From: Diplonema papillatum | Lineage: Eukaryota > Euglenozoa > Diplonemea > Diplonemida > Diplonemidae | Assembly (NCBI GenBank): GCA_030068145.1 | Contig: JAPJBO010000558.1 | Span: 1 to 64,000, forward strand | DNA: 64,000 nt | Direction of reading: 5' to 3' | In this document: positions 51,103 to 64,000 of the stretch, one piece after another | Numbering within the stretch: position 1 is the stretch's first letter | How the letters are laid out: each line of letters starts with the position of its first letter | Notes under the pieces: model-generated | Database searches by the model: none | Seen by the model: only the letters and a program-made list of their open reading frames with translations | What the model was told of the DNA's origin: nothing | Translations under genes and position numbers: made by a program

Positions 51103-51790
51103 TTATATAACTAGCTCTCCCAGTAGAATAACAGGTGAAATACAGTGAAACTGCATTGAACTGAGTCAAAAAGGACGCTGTCTTCCAACTTCAGCGCTCA
51201 GACTGGGTATCCTGGCCCGCTTTTTCTTGCTATCTGCTGCTCGGCTGTCTCGGTTGTCTCTTCGTCAAGCAAGAAGCGTTTTGTGACAATCGATCTAAGC
51301 AGAAAGGATTTGAAGAAGTGTAGAAGGAGACTGTACACAAATTTCCATCAGGTTTCTGCCGTGGGAGAAGTTTCCACCAATCGTTTCCGGAACAAAAAGC
51401 TTCCCAACATTTTTCGCCATGAAACTTCCGCCGGTAGTTTCTGCCATCAGATTTCTGCCACGAGAGAAATCTCCACCATAATAGTTTCCGTTGTAAAATC
51501 TTTTTGACCGCAATTTCCCGTGAAGAAATTTCTGCCGGTAGTTTTCGCCCACAAGAAAAACTCCACCAGGTTTTGAGAGAAATTTTCCACCAACTGTTTC
51601 CGTTGTAGAAAGTTTCCACCAACAATTTCCCACGAAAGAAATTTCCGCAAGTAGTTTCCGCCACGAGAAAGTTTCCATGACGTTTCTGTCGTGAGAGAAC
51701 TTTCCACCAGTAGATTCCGTTATGGAAAAATTCCACCATGAGTTTTCTGTCGTGAGAGAATTGTCCACCAATAGATGCCGCCAGTAGCTT
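51103..51790. repeat. Long direct repeat, right copy, containing a 33-bp array
   Basis: The right copy of 47976-48591, a little longer because the left one is cut by the GCGGGG element. The 33-bp array runs from about 51340 to 51790. The pair could reflect a tandem duplication later separated by transposon insertions, or long terminal repeats of an element I cannot otherwise recognise. Confidence 0.75.
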
Positions 51791-51939
51791 CCGCCGTGGT
51801 GCTCACCAGTGGCTTCACTTCTTCACTAACAAAAGCCTTAACTCTAAAAAGGGACGTACGACTTTTTTTTGACACATCGGGGTTTCCCGGTGTCTGACAC
51901 CGGGACACTGAGTTTTAAAGTCCTGGTCTTTCATGCTGT

Positions 51940-53370
51940 GGTGGGCTTCAATGCATTTTACCACGGTTGTGAAACGAATGGATTATTGTACAGTATTGTA
52001 TTCACCCCTCTGACCGAGAATTATTGTATTTTTATTGTACATTATTGTACATTATTGTATATTATTGTACATTGTTGTACATTATTGTACGATTATTGTA
52101 CATTATTGTACGATTATTGTACATTATTGTACGTGCACAGTGCAGAGAGTAAGGTGAGCAGAACGTCGAGACGGCTTTTACACGGAATGATCTAACCCAA
52201 TGGACTCGAACAACTGACTTCTGAACATTGTCGTCTTTGTCAAGGTTTCAAACACATAGATGCAAACCGCCAACTAGTCAATTAGGTCCCGGACTCCTAT
52301 GATTCGAAGTGGCAAAGCAGCCTTCACACGCAAACAAGTTCTGTATCTGCGCTGTAGCTGCGCAAGCGACAAATGAGACATCATCCTCAAAAGCCTCTTT
52401 GTTTGGTACCGAGAGACAGGCCTGCTTCAAGGCAGCGTTTTCAGCTGGCATGGGCTTTGTTGGTTGTTTGGCGAGCGCCTCGAGGCGCCTAAGGTGTGAC
52501 TTGCAAACACTGTGGTTCTTCGCCGTTGACTGCTCCCGGTGGTCGATGATCTGGTTGCATGGATTGCACCACAAGACAGTGTCGGTCTCTTTACGGCCTT
52601 CCTTCAGCTTTGCCTGGCGCACGTCAAAGTCGAGACTCTCCACTGTCTTCACCACCAGGCCTTTTTTCTGGGTGTCCGAAAGACCCTGAAGTCGAGTTGC
52701 AGGAGAAACGTAGTACGGTCGATTCTTCTTCTTGCTGCTCTCTTGTGCTTTGTCAAGGTTCTCCTTTAACTTCTTCGGCTTCGGCAGAGGTTGTGCTTTG
52801 TCAAGGTTCTTCTTTAACTTCTTCGACTTCGGCAGAGGGGGGCTGCTGTCGCTCGTGCTGTCTTCGCTTTCGACTAGCTGTTTCCTCTTTTGGCTCTTGG
52901 CTGCTGGCTTAGAGGTTGTGCGTGTACTCTCCTGCGACTGACTCAGAGCGAGTTTTTTAACTGCACTGGGTGGGTTTTTGTTGCGCCCCATTTTGTTCCT
53001 GACCTTTTCGCGTAGTTCCAAACTGTTTTGAGTTTTATGAAGCCGGTATTTTTGAGTCTCTGGTTGGCCATTGGGAGTTCTCTTCGATTCTGCCATGAGT
53101 TGGGTTCAACGATAATGCTGTTACTTCGCAGAGCTGCTCTGATTGTTTCTCTAACTGCAGTCGTACAATAATGATTTGTATATTATTGCATATTCTTGTA
53201 TTATTGTAGAGTATTGTATACAATAATATACGAAAGTTTGTACAATAAAAATACAATAAAATACAATAAACGATTCGTATCACAACCGTGTTTTACCCTA
53301 AAAATGCCTACAGGAGCTAGTTATAACTAGCAGAGCTAGTTATACAACTAGCTTGTGCTAGTCACAACTC
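51940..53370 (-). mobile_element. DNA transposon with TIRs, carrying a CGGBP1-like protein
   Basis: The left end contains TACCACGGTTGTGAAACGAA followed by ATTGTA-rich repeats (52010-52135). The right end (53170-53310) contains the reverse complement, CGATTCGTATCACAACCGTG, with similar TACAATAAAA repeats. The ORF at 52278-53096 lies between them. The right end plus its AACTAGC-rich flank recurs at 56313-56520. No separate transposase is seen, so the element may be non-autonomous or hAT-like with only its zinc-finger part left. Confidence 0.6.
52278..53096 (-). CDS. Lysine-rich CGGBP1/hAT-like zinc-finger protein
   Basis: 272 codons from the ATG at 53096 to TAG at 52278. The N-terminal half is very basic and contains an internal repeat (KSKKLKKNLDKAQ and KPKKLKENLDKAQ). 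Then NRPYYVSPATRL, a spacer, and LWCNPCNQIIDHREQS with NHSVCKSHLRRLEAL form a C2H2/BED-like zinc finger with the layout of CGGBP1, a protein descended from hAT transposases (family pattern YVTP, then LFCTSCN and H..SK.H). The C-terminal part is helical. The frame is intact. The protein may bind the element ends. Its place between inverted repeats favours a transposon protein over a host gene. Confidence 0.6.
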   Translation of the reverse strand: MAESKRTPNGQPETQKYRLHKTQNSLELREKVRNKMGRNKNPPSAVKKLALSQSQESTRTTSKPAAKSQKRKQLVESEDSTSDSSPPLPKSKKLKKNLDKAQPLPKPKKLKENLDKAQESSKKKNRPYYVSPATRLQGLSDTQKKGLVVKTVESLDFDVRQAKLKEGRKETDTVLWCNPCNQIIDHREQSTAKNHSVCKSHLRRLEALAKQPTKPMPAENAALKQACLSVPNKEAFEDDVSFVACAATAQIQNLFACEGCFATSNHRSPGPN

Positions 53371-53629
53371 CGACCAAGCACCTACAGGTTAATTTCCACT
53401 TTTTCCCCCATTTTCATTTTTATGGAGTGCCTTTGCTCTTTTTGGCATTCTGGAGCTGGAATTTTGTGGTTCGAAGCATATCTTACCGTTGCCACCCTTG
53501 GAAGTCGAAACGTTGACATGATGCGGCACTAGTCTGCTATCGTCTTCCCGCTTATGACCGTCCCTACTTCGGCGACAACGTTATATACCTGGGATGGGCG
53601 GCCGCGCTTCTTCTGGGACTTGCTAAAAA

Positions 53630-54435
53630 GTGGGATCTCGTTCCAATTTTTGCGGACAGTTCCGGCCGCATGGAACCCAAGGTGTTATAATTTTAGCATG
53701 AGGGGGATGCTTGTGTAGTAGTTGTCCGCGTGCCTTTCTGAGAAGCATACAGAACCGCAGCTGCAGGAAGTTCACGCTCACCAACGTTCCCGGGGCCAGG
53801 GTGAGTATCTGTGCAATCTTATCAGTATACGCTGACAATACCAAAGTGTAGCCAGTCTGCAGCCAGAACAAAATACTTCAAACCGAATCGGTGCCGTTTC
53901 ATGGGCATGTATTGCTTCAAGCGGACACGGTCTTTGTACTTGATGATCGACTCATCAAGCTAAGTATCGGAGCATAGACGTCCCGCCACTGGAGAGACAC
54001 AAGCTGGAAGATTTCTCTTTTCTTGATGAGTCGGTCCGGGTGTTCCTTGTTTCCACTGAGGGAGTCTGTGAAGTGCAGTGTCCTGTAAATATCGAGCTAC
54101 CCTTAAACTGGACATGGTTTCAGAAAAGAAGGCGCCCTGTTCGATAGAGTTCACGGACCAGTACGAGTAGAGATCCTGTTTTACGGACAACCCCATCGCG
54201 AACGTGACAGCACACCAGCGAAGAACCTCGCAATATCGAGATACTCCCTTTCCCTGCAGCATACACACGCATGCCCAATGATCTGGGTGACCACCAGGTC
54301 GGTGAACATACATCTGAAGATGCCAGTGGGAGGAATCCTCGTCGAAGGTCGTAGGACGGATTCGGTCCGGCCTTCTTGGCGTTGAACGGGAATTCGGGGT
54401 TGGGCTCGACCGTGCTGTTGCTGCTCCACGACATG
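53630..54435 (-). pseudogene. piggyBac-like transposase relic
   Basis: Three frames on the minus strand together show the DDE_Tnp_1_7 (piggyBac) fold in order: a helical N-terminal part (MFTDLVVTQIIGHACVC, YLDIARFFAGVLSRSRWG), then LYSYWSVNS and GAFFSETMSSLRVARYLQ, then LDESIIKYKDRV with the catalytic Asp, then QYMPMKRHRFGLKYFVL, then a decayed C-terminus. Each transition needs a frameshift, and stops intervene. In the family, YW..., FFSETMS and KQYMPMKP..G.K are conserved in this order. The relic lies in RAB3GAP2 intron 1. Confidence 0.75.
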
Positions 54436-54488
54436 ATCTAGAATGCAAAGAACCTGTGGCGATACTCTGCAGCTGTTCTCTTTCGTGA

Positions 54489-54990
54489 CTACCTCTTAGA
54501 GCGCACCGTGTCATGCTTCCGGCGCTTGTTACCTATCTGCACCTGCCGCCTTGACCGCAGCGCTCTTAGTATTCCGTGGGCTGCCTCGCGGTGCTGGGTT
54601 TGCGGGGGGCTTCTGTGCCGGTCCTTTTGGTGGTCGGCCGGGGCGCTTCGACAGCCTTTGCGGAGGACTTCGGCGCCTGTTCTTTTGGTGTTCAGCCGGG
54701 ACGCTCCGGTGCAGGGACTTCAGCGCCTATTCTTTGGTCGCTCGCCAAAAATGTTCGTAAAGTGGCCGAGATCACCGCTCTGAACCCGCTGGTTGGCCAG
54801 GAAGAAGACGTTGGCTGGGTGGGGTCGGTCTTCGTCTCGCTCGACTGAGCCGGTTGTACAGCGCTGTGTACACTGTCTCCGGATTGGGCTGGAATCTGAT
54901 ACCGTGTTGGAGGCAGAAGCTCGACACCTGAGAAGTGTCCAGCTCCGGTAAGCGTGCCACACTCCTGCAACGCATGTTGAAATGTTCGCG
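54489..54990 (-). pseudogene. Fragment of the RRKHDT basic protein family with SAP-like and AT-hook-like parts (copy 3)
   Basis: The minus strand ends GNKRRKHDTVRSKR then TAG at 54489. Upstream, in another frame, are proline/lysine-rich repeats with KRPGRPPKGPAQK, an AT-hook core. Further up is LPELDTSQVSSFCLQHGIRF with YTALYNRL, which has the helix-turn-helix spacing of a SAP domain. The frames do not connect without splicing or frameshifts. The shared ending links it to the frames at 12456 and 14019. It lies inside RAB3GAP2 intron 1, so it is more likely a retroposed or transposon-borne copy than a host exon. Confidence 0.45.
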
Positions 54991-55067
54991 GGCGAAAGCT
55001 GAGAACGTTCACTGCCGATGGCATCGCAACTGCCCTCCATCGCTCGCATGTGAGTGCGATATAAAGC

Positions 55068-55755
55068 CTCCCCCCTCGTACTACTTAGGCAGTCGTACTA
55101 TTTAGGTAAATAGTACGAGTGTTGTTTTTTAATAGTTTTAAGTGGTGCCCCCAGCTGCAACGACTTTTAAGTTTTAATTCCGGCTAAGAGTTCACGCTCG
55201 TCCCTTCCCCGTTTTCTCTTTGATGCAGGTGAAGGACAGGTATCAGCATGCAGATCCAGCAGAGAGCGTGTCCAGGTCCATCATCACTGATTCGTCAAGG
55301 TTCACCACCTCTACTGCATCAGCAATGCGAGAGCTGCTGCGAACAGTGTGTGTTTCGTCCTTCTGAGCCCATAGACAGTTGGGGCACGTAGAGTGAGGCT
55401 CACTCTAAGTGACACTCATGCACTTTTGTCCACTGTGACTGAAAAATGCGGTTTCAGTGTCACTTAGAAGAATTAGAAAAACGGAAGATTTCGGCGGAAA
55501 CCCAGTAACCTTTAGCGACCTCAGTGTCACTAAAGAGTAGAGCATTCAGCATCACTTAGAGTGAGACCTCACTCTAAATGACGCCGAGCCCCGATTCTCT
55601 CGGTTCTTTATGGTGGTTAAACAGTGGTTAAATAGTGGTTAAATAGTGGCTAAATGGTACGACTCACCCTGAAAGTTTGGGGGGTGTACTTTTAGCTTTT
55701 TCAGGAAATATCTGATGTTTTTCACCTAAATAGTACGAGGGGGGGGGGGGCTTTA
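55068..55755. mobile_element. MITE-like element with CCCCCTCGTACTA termini
   Basis: The left end TAAAGCCTCCCCCCTCGTAC (continuing TACTTAGG) is matched in inverse by CCTAAATAGTACGAGGGGGG and GGCTTTA at 55725-55757. Inside are inverted CACTCTAAGTGACAC / GTCACTTAGA motifs and four copies of AGTGGTTAAAT (55615-55660). No coding capacity is seen. Confidence 0.65.
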
Positions 55756-56312
55756 CCCGCACTCCACCCCGTCTGACGAAGCTGCAGCGTCGCACCCCGC
55801 CGAACTCGCGTCGCGACCGGTGTCTGTCCAGCTCTCTCGCAAGAGTCGACCACCGTTACCCGCTCAAGAGTCGACCACCGTTACCCGCCAAGCGTGGCGG
55901 GTCGAGATGAAGCACTTCCTCGCGCACAGTCCTTCCCGACCTATTGTTGTCTTCATCGCCATCCTCTTCGTCCTCTTCCTCTGTAGACCCCAAACTCTTC
56001 ATTTCCGTGGCCGCCCGCTTCCTACGAGGCATTTCATCGCCCAAGTTCCTGGGATCTCGACTGCTGATAAAAAAGATAATAAATGTGGAAAAAGCTCTAA
56101 AAAAAGCCGAGTTTCCGGGGTTTCCCCAATCTTGCCACATTGTTGCAAATGTCATTGCTGACGATTTTTTGACGTTCGAGGGCAGCAATGAAAAGATATG
56201 CTCGAAATGGGTGAATTCCATATTTTTGGGAAATTTTGGCGCCCCCTAAGCACACCTACAGAAAATTCCAGATTAAACCGGACATATATGTCCGCTTGGT
56301 CGGAGTTGGGTT
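55756..56312. other. Intron 1 spacer with an acidic open frame
   Basis: A minus frame (about 55800-56220) contains DEMPRRKRAATEMKSLGST followed by a long D/E stretch. It looks protein-like but fits no gene here and has no clear splice signals. A 26-bp direct repeat (GTCGACCACCGTTACCCGC) occurs twice near 55845 and 55871. Confidence 0.3.
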
Positions 56313-56520
56313 ATTGTATATTATTGTATATTCTTGTATTTTTGTACAGTATTGTATACAATAATTTACGAAAGTTTGTACAATAAAAATACAATAAAAT
56401 ACAACAAACGATTCGTATCACAACCGTGTTTTACCCTAAAAATGCCTACAGGAGCTAGTTATAACTAGCAGAGCTAGTTATATAACTAGCTTGTGCTAGT
56501 CACAACTTATCAAATATAAC
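56313..56520. repeat. Second copy of the CGGBP1-element right end
   Basis: Nearly identical to 53175-53372: GTATTGTATACAATAAT, GAAAGTTTGTACAATAAAAA, ACGATTCGTATCACAACCGT, GCCTACAGGAGCTAGTTATA, AACTAGCTTGTGCTAGTCAC. It is in direct orientation and 3.1 kb away, either a solo end or the end of a second, decayed element. Confidence 0.8.
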
Positions 56521-56594
56521 TAGTTATAAAATAACTAGTTATTTTCACAAGTTATGTACCTTACTTGTGCGTCGTGTTTCCCGAGAGAGAGACA

Positions 56595-56740
56595 GAGAAC
56601 ACAAAACAAGTCAAAGGGTGTGGGCCTCCACCGTCAGGTGGGCAGGATAGTTTCAGGGTGGCTCCCTGGGAGGGACAGGGGCGGGGTTGTCACGCCTTAG
56701 CAGTCCCAGGGCCTATCCCCTCCCACCTATATGTGTTCTC
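56595..56740. mobile_element. Short inverted-repeat element (GAGAACACA family), longest copy
   Basis: Starts GAGAACACAAAACAAGTCAA and ends CCTATATGTGTTCTC, with a GAGAGACAG motif outside both ends. It shares TCACGCCTTAGCAGT with 9243-9329. It lies 30 bp downstream of the RAB3GAP2 exon 1 donor. Confidence 0.5.
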
Positions 56741-56770
56741 GAGAGACAGAACCCGGTGAAATGAACACAC

Positions 56771-58102
56771 CAGTGGGTAGCAGATGAAGTCCGCGAGGTC
56801 TGGTGTGGCTGCGTGCAGGACGATGGCTTGCTTGATGAGGTCGAAGTGGGCGAGGAACTTCGACGGGCTCAGGTCTCGGCGCGACAGGGCTTCCTCGTCG
56901 GCTTGCTCGTCGTCACCGCGGGGCCCCAGGGAGAACAGGGATCCGAGGGGCGGCACGGCTGGTTCGTCGAACACGATCGACTGCATGGCTTGGGTCCACG
57001 CCTGCTGGATGGCAACCAGCTCCGCCTTCCGTCTTTTGGCCGAAGGCCGGGCGACGAGCATCACGCACGCGTTCAGCGCCGACAAGCGGTGGATGAGATA
57101 TCGGTACACGTCGGCTTCGCTGAGGGCGGGGCTGTCGGGACTCATCAAACGGTCGGCTTCCGACACCGGGGACCTCCGCAGGCAGGCGTCGATGTCGTCG
57201 CATCCGTCCATGGACGCACTCAGCGTGTCGTTCGAAGCGGTGGTCTTCTGGCTCTCCTGCAGGGCGTGCTCTAGGTTCACGCCTTGCTTCTCCAGCTGCC
57301 CCATCGCCGCCGTCGTGACGCACCGCCACACCTGCAGCCCGAGCGAGTCGGAGAGGGTGACAACGCACTCGAGGAGGTCCACCGCCGGTCGCACACCCTC
57401 CAGCACCGTCAACAGCGTCTCTTCGTCGACACCTGGCGTCGCCGCCTTCTCCCGCCAGAGCTTCAACTGCGCGGATTGGGTCATCGCGCCGGCGCCGGTT
57501 TCTCCCTTTTTCCGGTCTTCCTCGTGTTCGAGGCACAGCGTGCTCAGCCTGCCGTCCGGATGGAGAACTAGGCACGCGCAAGGCTTCGTGGGACAGGGCG
57601 TTAAGAGGCGGCAGTTGAGCCCTATTTTGAACGCGGCAAGCCTCGCGGGTTTGCTCACCTTCCACGCTTCGACCAACCCCCGGCGGGGGAGGTATACGAA
57701 GAATGTGCCGACGGCTCTCTCGGGGGACTTTCCGTTGAGCCAGACAACGGACGCGTCGCGGTAGCCTTTCAGCATCTTGACCGTCACGAACATGGCCGTG
57801 TCCATGATGGTCACGCGCCCCAGTGTGTCGGACGTCGAGAGGTACCTGCCGACGCTGTCGATGGTCACCCGCTGCACGGTGCGCCCGGCGTCGTTGAACA
57901 CGTGCGAGGGGTGCACGCGCGCGGCGGCGGGCAGCTGGGGCGCTTTCGACGCCGCTTCGCCGTGGCCCCCCCACCAGGAGGACACCAGGCTCAGTGCGGC
58001 CGTCGTCACCTTCTTTGCGGCTCCCTTGGCCAAGTCTGCAGCCGACGCGGTTTCGGTGACCATGTTGTATGCAGCCATTGATGGCTGCTGACCGCCGGAC
58101 AC
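56771..58102 (-). CDS. RAB3GAP2: RAB3GAP2-like gene, first recognised exon (exon 1 as seen here)
   Basis: A 1332-bp exon (444 codons) with acceptor CACATCTACAG at 58103 and donor CTG/GTGTGT at 56770, both phase 0. The start has the family's LSLVSSWWGG segment, then GRYLSTSDTLGRVTIMDTAM, LKGYRDASVVWL, FFVYLPRRGLVEAW and AAFKIGLNCRLLTPC. These correspond to the end of the RAB3GAP2 N-terminal propeller domain (human FGRVILLDVARG, WKGYRDAQIGW, YAPRRGILEVW). The exon ends KFLAHFDLIKQAIVLH and LADFICYPL. The protein is the regulatory subunit of Rab3GAP, working with RAB3GAP1 on Rab3/Rab18. About 390 N-terminal residues must be encoded upstream and are not found before the right edge. Confidence 0.88.
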
Positions 58103-58108
58103 CTGTAG

Positions 58109-63305
<5,197 letters not shown>

Positions 63306-63324
63306 ACATAGATGGCCGGTTGAT

Positions 63325-63400
63325 AACGTTATATAACGTTATATAACGTTATAACGGTGATAACGTTATATAACGTTATATAACGTTATATAACGGTCGA
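63325..63400. repeat. Palindromic AACGTTATAT tandem repeat
   Basis: Seven to eight copies of TAACGTTATA, each self-complementary around AACGTT, with one spacer ACGGTGA. It borders the 5' truncation point of non-LTR copy 2. Confidence 0.85.
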
Positions 63401-63471
63401 AAACGCAAAATAACGGAAAAAATAACGCAAATATATTGAGCCAATTCACCTAGCCCCCCTGAAAATGACTT

Positions 63472-63545
63472 TAGCTCGATTACGCGTCGATTACACTCGA
63501 TTACACTCGATTACGCTCGATTACGCTCGATTACACTCGATCAAC
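63472..63545. repeat. 11-bp tandem repeat CTCGATTACAC/G
   Basis: About six copies of CTCGATTACAC or CTCGATTACGC in a row. No gene lies between 63.31 and 63.84 kb. Confidence 0.85.
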
Positions 63546-63844
63546 TTTTGGGTGAATTGGGGGGGTACTGCAGTAATTGATTAACGGCGTAACACTCAGG
63601 CAATCTTGATTGGTCGGTTCAACGTACCCACTAACGCACCTTCTTCCGGGGCTAAAAAGGTGCTGATGACAGGATATTGAAATCGGAATAAAAACAAGAA
63701 TATTAGTCTGAAAAAATGACCGAGACAGGCCGTGCAGCTGGAGACCAGGAAGTTCGGGCTGACTTGCGGAAGCAGGTTGTCGAGTGCGTACGGGCTCGGG
63801 TACCAGTATCTCGCATTAGCTCGCATATATTCAATTTAGCGCAG

Positions 63845-64000
63845 CTAGTACTTGGGCCTTTCGGCATTCCGTGCGGGCCAGTTCCAGGCGATAGGGCTGT
63901 TCGCCGAGCGCTTGGTAGGCACCTTGTCCTCGGTGACATGGAGTTTCTGCTCCGGCTTGGGGGTGGTGACTTCGTCATTGCCGGGGATGCAGGAGAGCTT
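63845..64000 (-). CDS. Possible C-terminal exon of an unknown gene, running off the right edge
   Basis: 52 codons open to the window edge and ending at TAG (63845-63847), with the strong GC3 bias of the real genes here (AAG CTC TCC TGC ATC CCC). The peptide is hydrophilic, K/P/E/T-rich and ends IAWNWPARNAERPKY. It does not match the missing N-terminal part of RAB3GAP2. The opposite strand is also open (ATG at 63716 to the edge, 95 codons) but with poorer codon choice. The family is unknown. Confidence 0.35.
   Translation of the reverse strand, partial: KLSCIPGNDEVTTPKPEQKLHVTEDKVPTKRSANSPIAWNWPARNAERPKY

Noticed and set aside
47976-51790. LTR retrotransposon with the long direct repeats as LTRs
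   Set aside because: No primer-binding site, polypurine tract or coding region lies between them; the interior consists of two unrelated inverted-repeat elements, so tandem duplication plus insertion is simpler.
54790-54990. Peptide LPELDTSQVSSFCLQHGIRF as an additional RAB3GAP2 exon
   Set aside because: It could be aligned loosely to the family, but exon phases already connect 56771 to 47318 without it, and it belongs with the AT-hook/RRKHDT fragment downstream of it.
63716-64000. Plus-strand open frame of 95 codons to the right edge
   Set aside because: The minus strand of the same interval has clearly better codon bias and a protein-like C-terminus; kept only as an alternative.

Overview
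The window comes from a eukaryote, most likely a free-living protist. Genes are interrupted by GT-AG introns, coding exons are GC-rich with strong third-position bias, spacers and introns are packed with transposons and microsatellites, and there is no operon structure. The best clue to lineage is a tyrosine-recombinase retroelement with the order gag - recombinase - RT/RNase H, the arrangement known from trypanosomatid VIPER. A euglenozoan such as a diplonemid is therefore my first guess, but this is inference; green algae also carry related retroelements and abundant CA repeats. Almost every gene is on the minus strand.

Left part (1-25 kb): a secreted thrombospondin-repeat protein runs off the left edge (1-1287). 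It is followed by a possible dynein-like exon on the plus strand (about 3.1-3.4 kb), an unknown protein with a CxxC/CxxC zinc-binding pattern and tryptophan motifs (4244-6346), a clear TTC1 co-chaperone (9765-10628) with a broken duplicate of its own 5' end beside it, two members of an unknown basic protein family (12.5 and 14.0 kb), and a four-helix membrane protein (20827-21342). Between them lie solo retroelement repeats, tRNA-derived short elements, minisatellites and stretches where I see nothing.

Main part (25.5-58.1 kb): one gene can be assembled from seven minus-strand exons (58102 to 25531). It encodes the C-terminal two thirds of the Rab3 GTPase-activating protein regulatory subunit (RAB3GAP2), about 1000 residues. 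Exon phases are compatible at the junctions. The large introns are filled with mobile DNA: a nest of DNA transposons (47.9-56.5 kb: two inverted-repeat elements, a CGGBP1-like element, a piggyBac relic, a MITE), a full-length non-LTR retrotransposon with OTU protease, AP endonuclease, RT and RNase H (38.3-45.5 kb), and a complete VIPER-like element with split direct repeats (28.2-32.8 kb). A second, decayed non-LTR copy (58.4-63.3 kb) lies upstream of the first recognised exon.

The most unusual signals are these. Both non-LTR copies sit in the same gene, in the same orientation, with their (CA)n tails touching or almost touching the AG of a 3' splice site. All four long CA/GT tracts in the window border an element end. 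The full-length copy has ORF1 and ORF2 in one frame separated by a single UAG, with no AUG in roughly the first 300 codons of ORF2, which suggests stop-codon readthrough. The right edge holds the end of another possible minus-strand gene (63845-64000).
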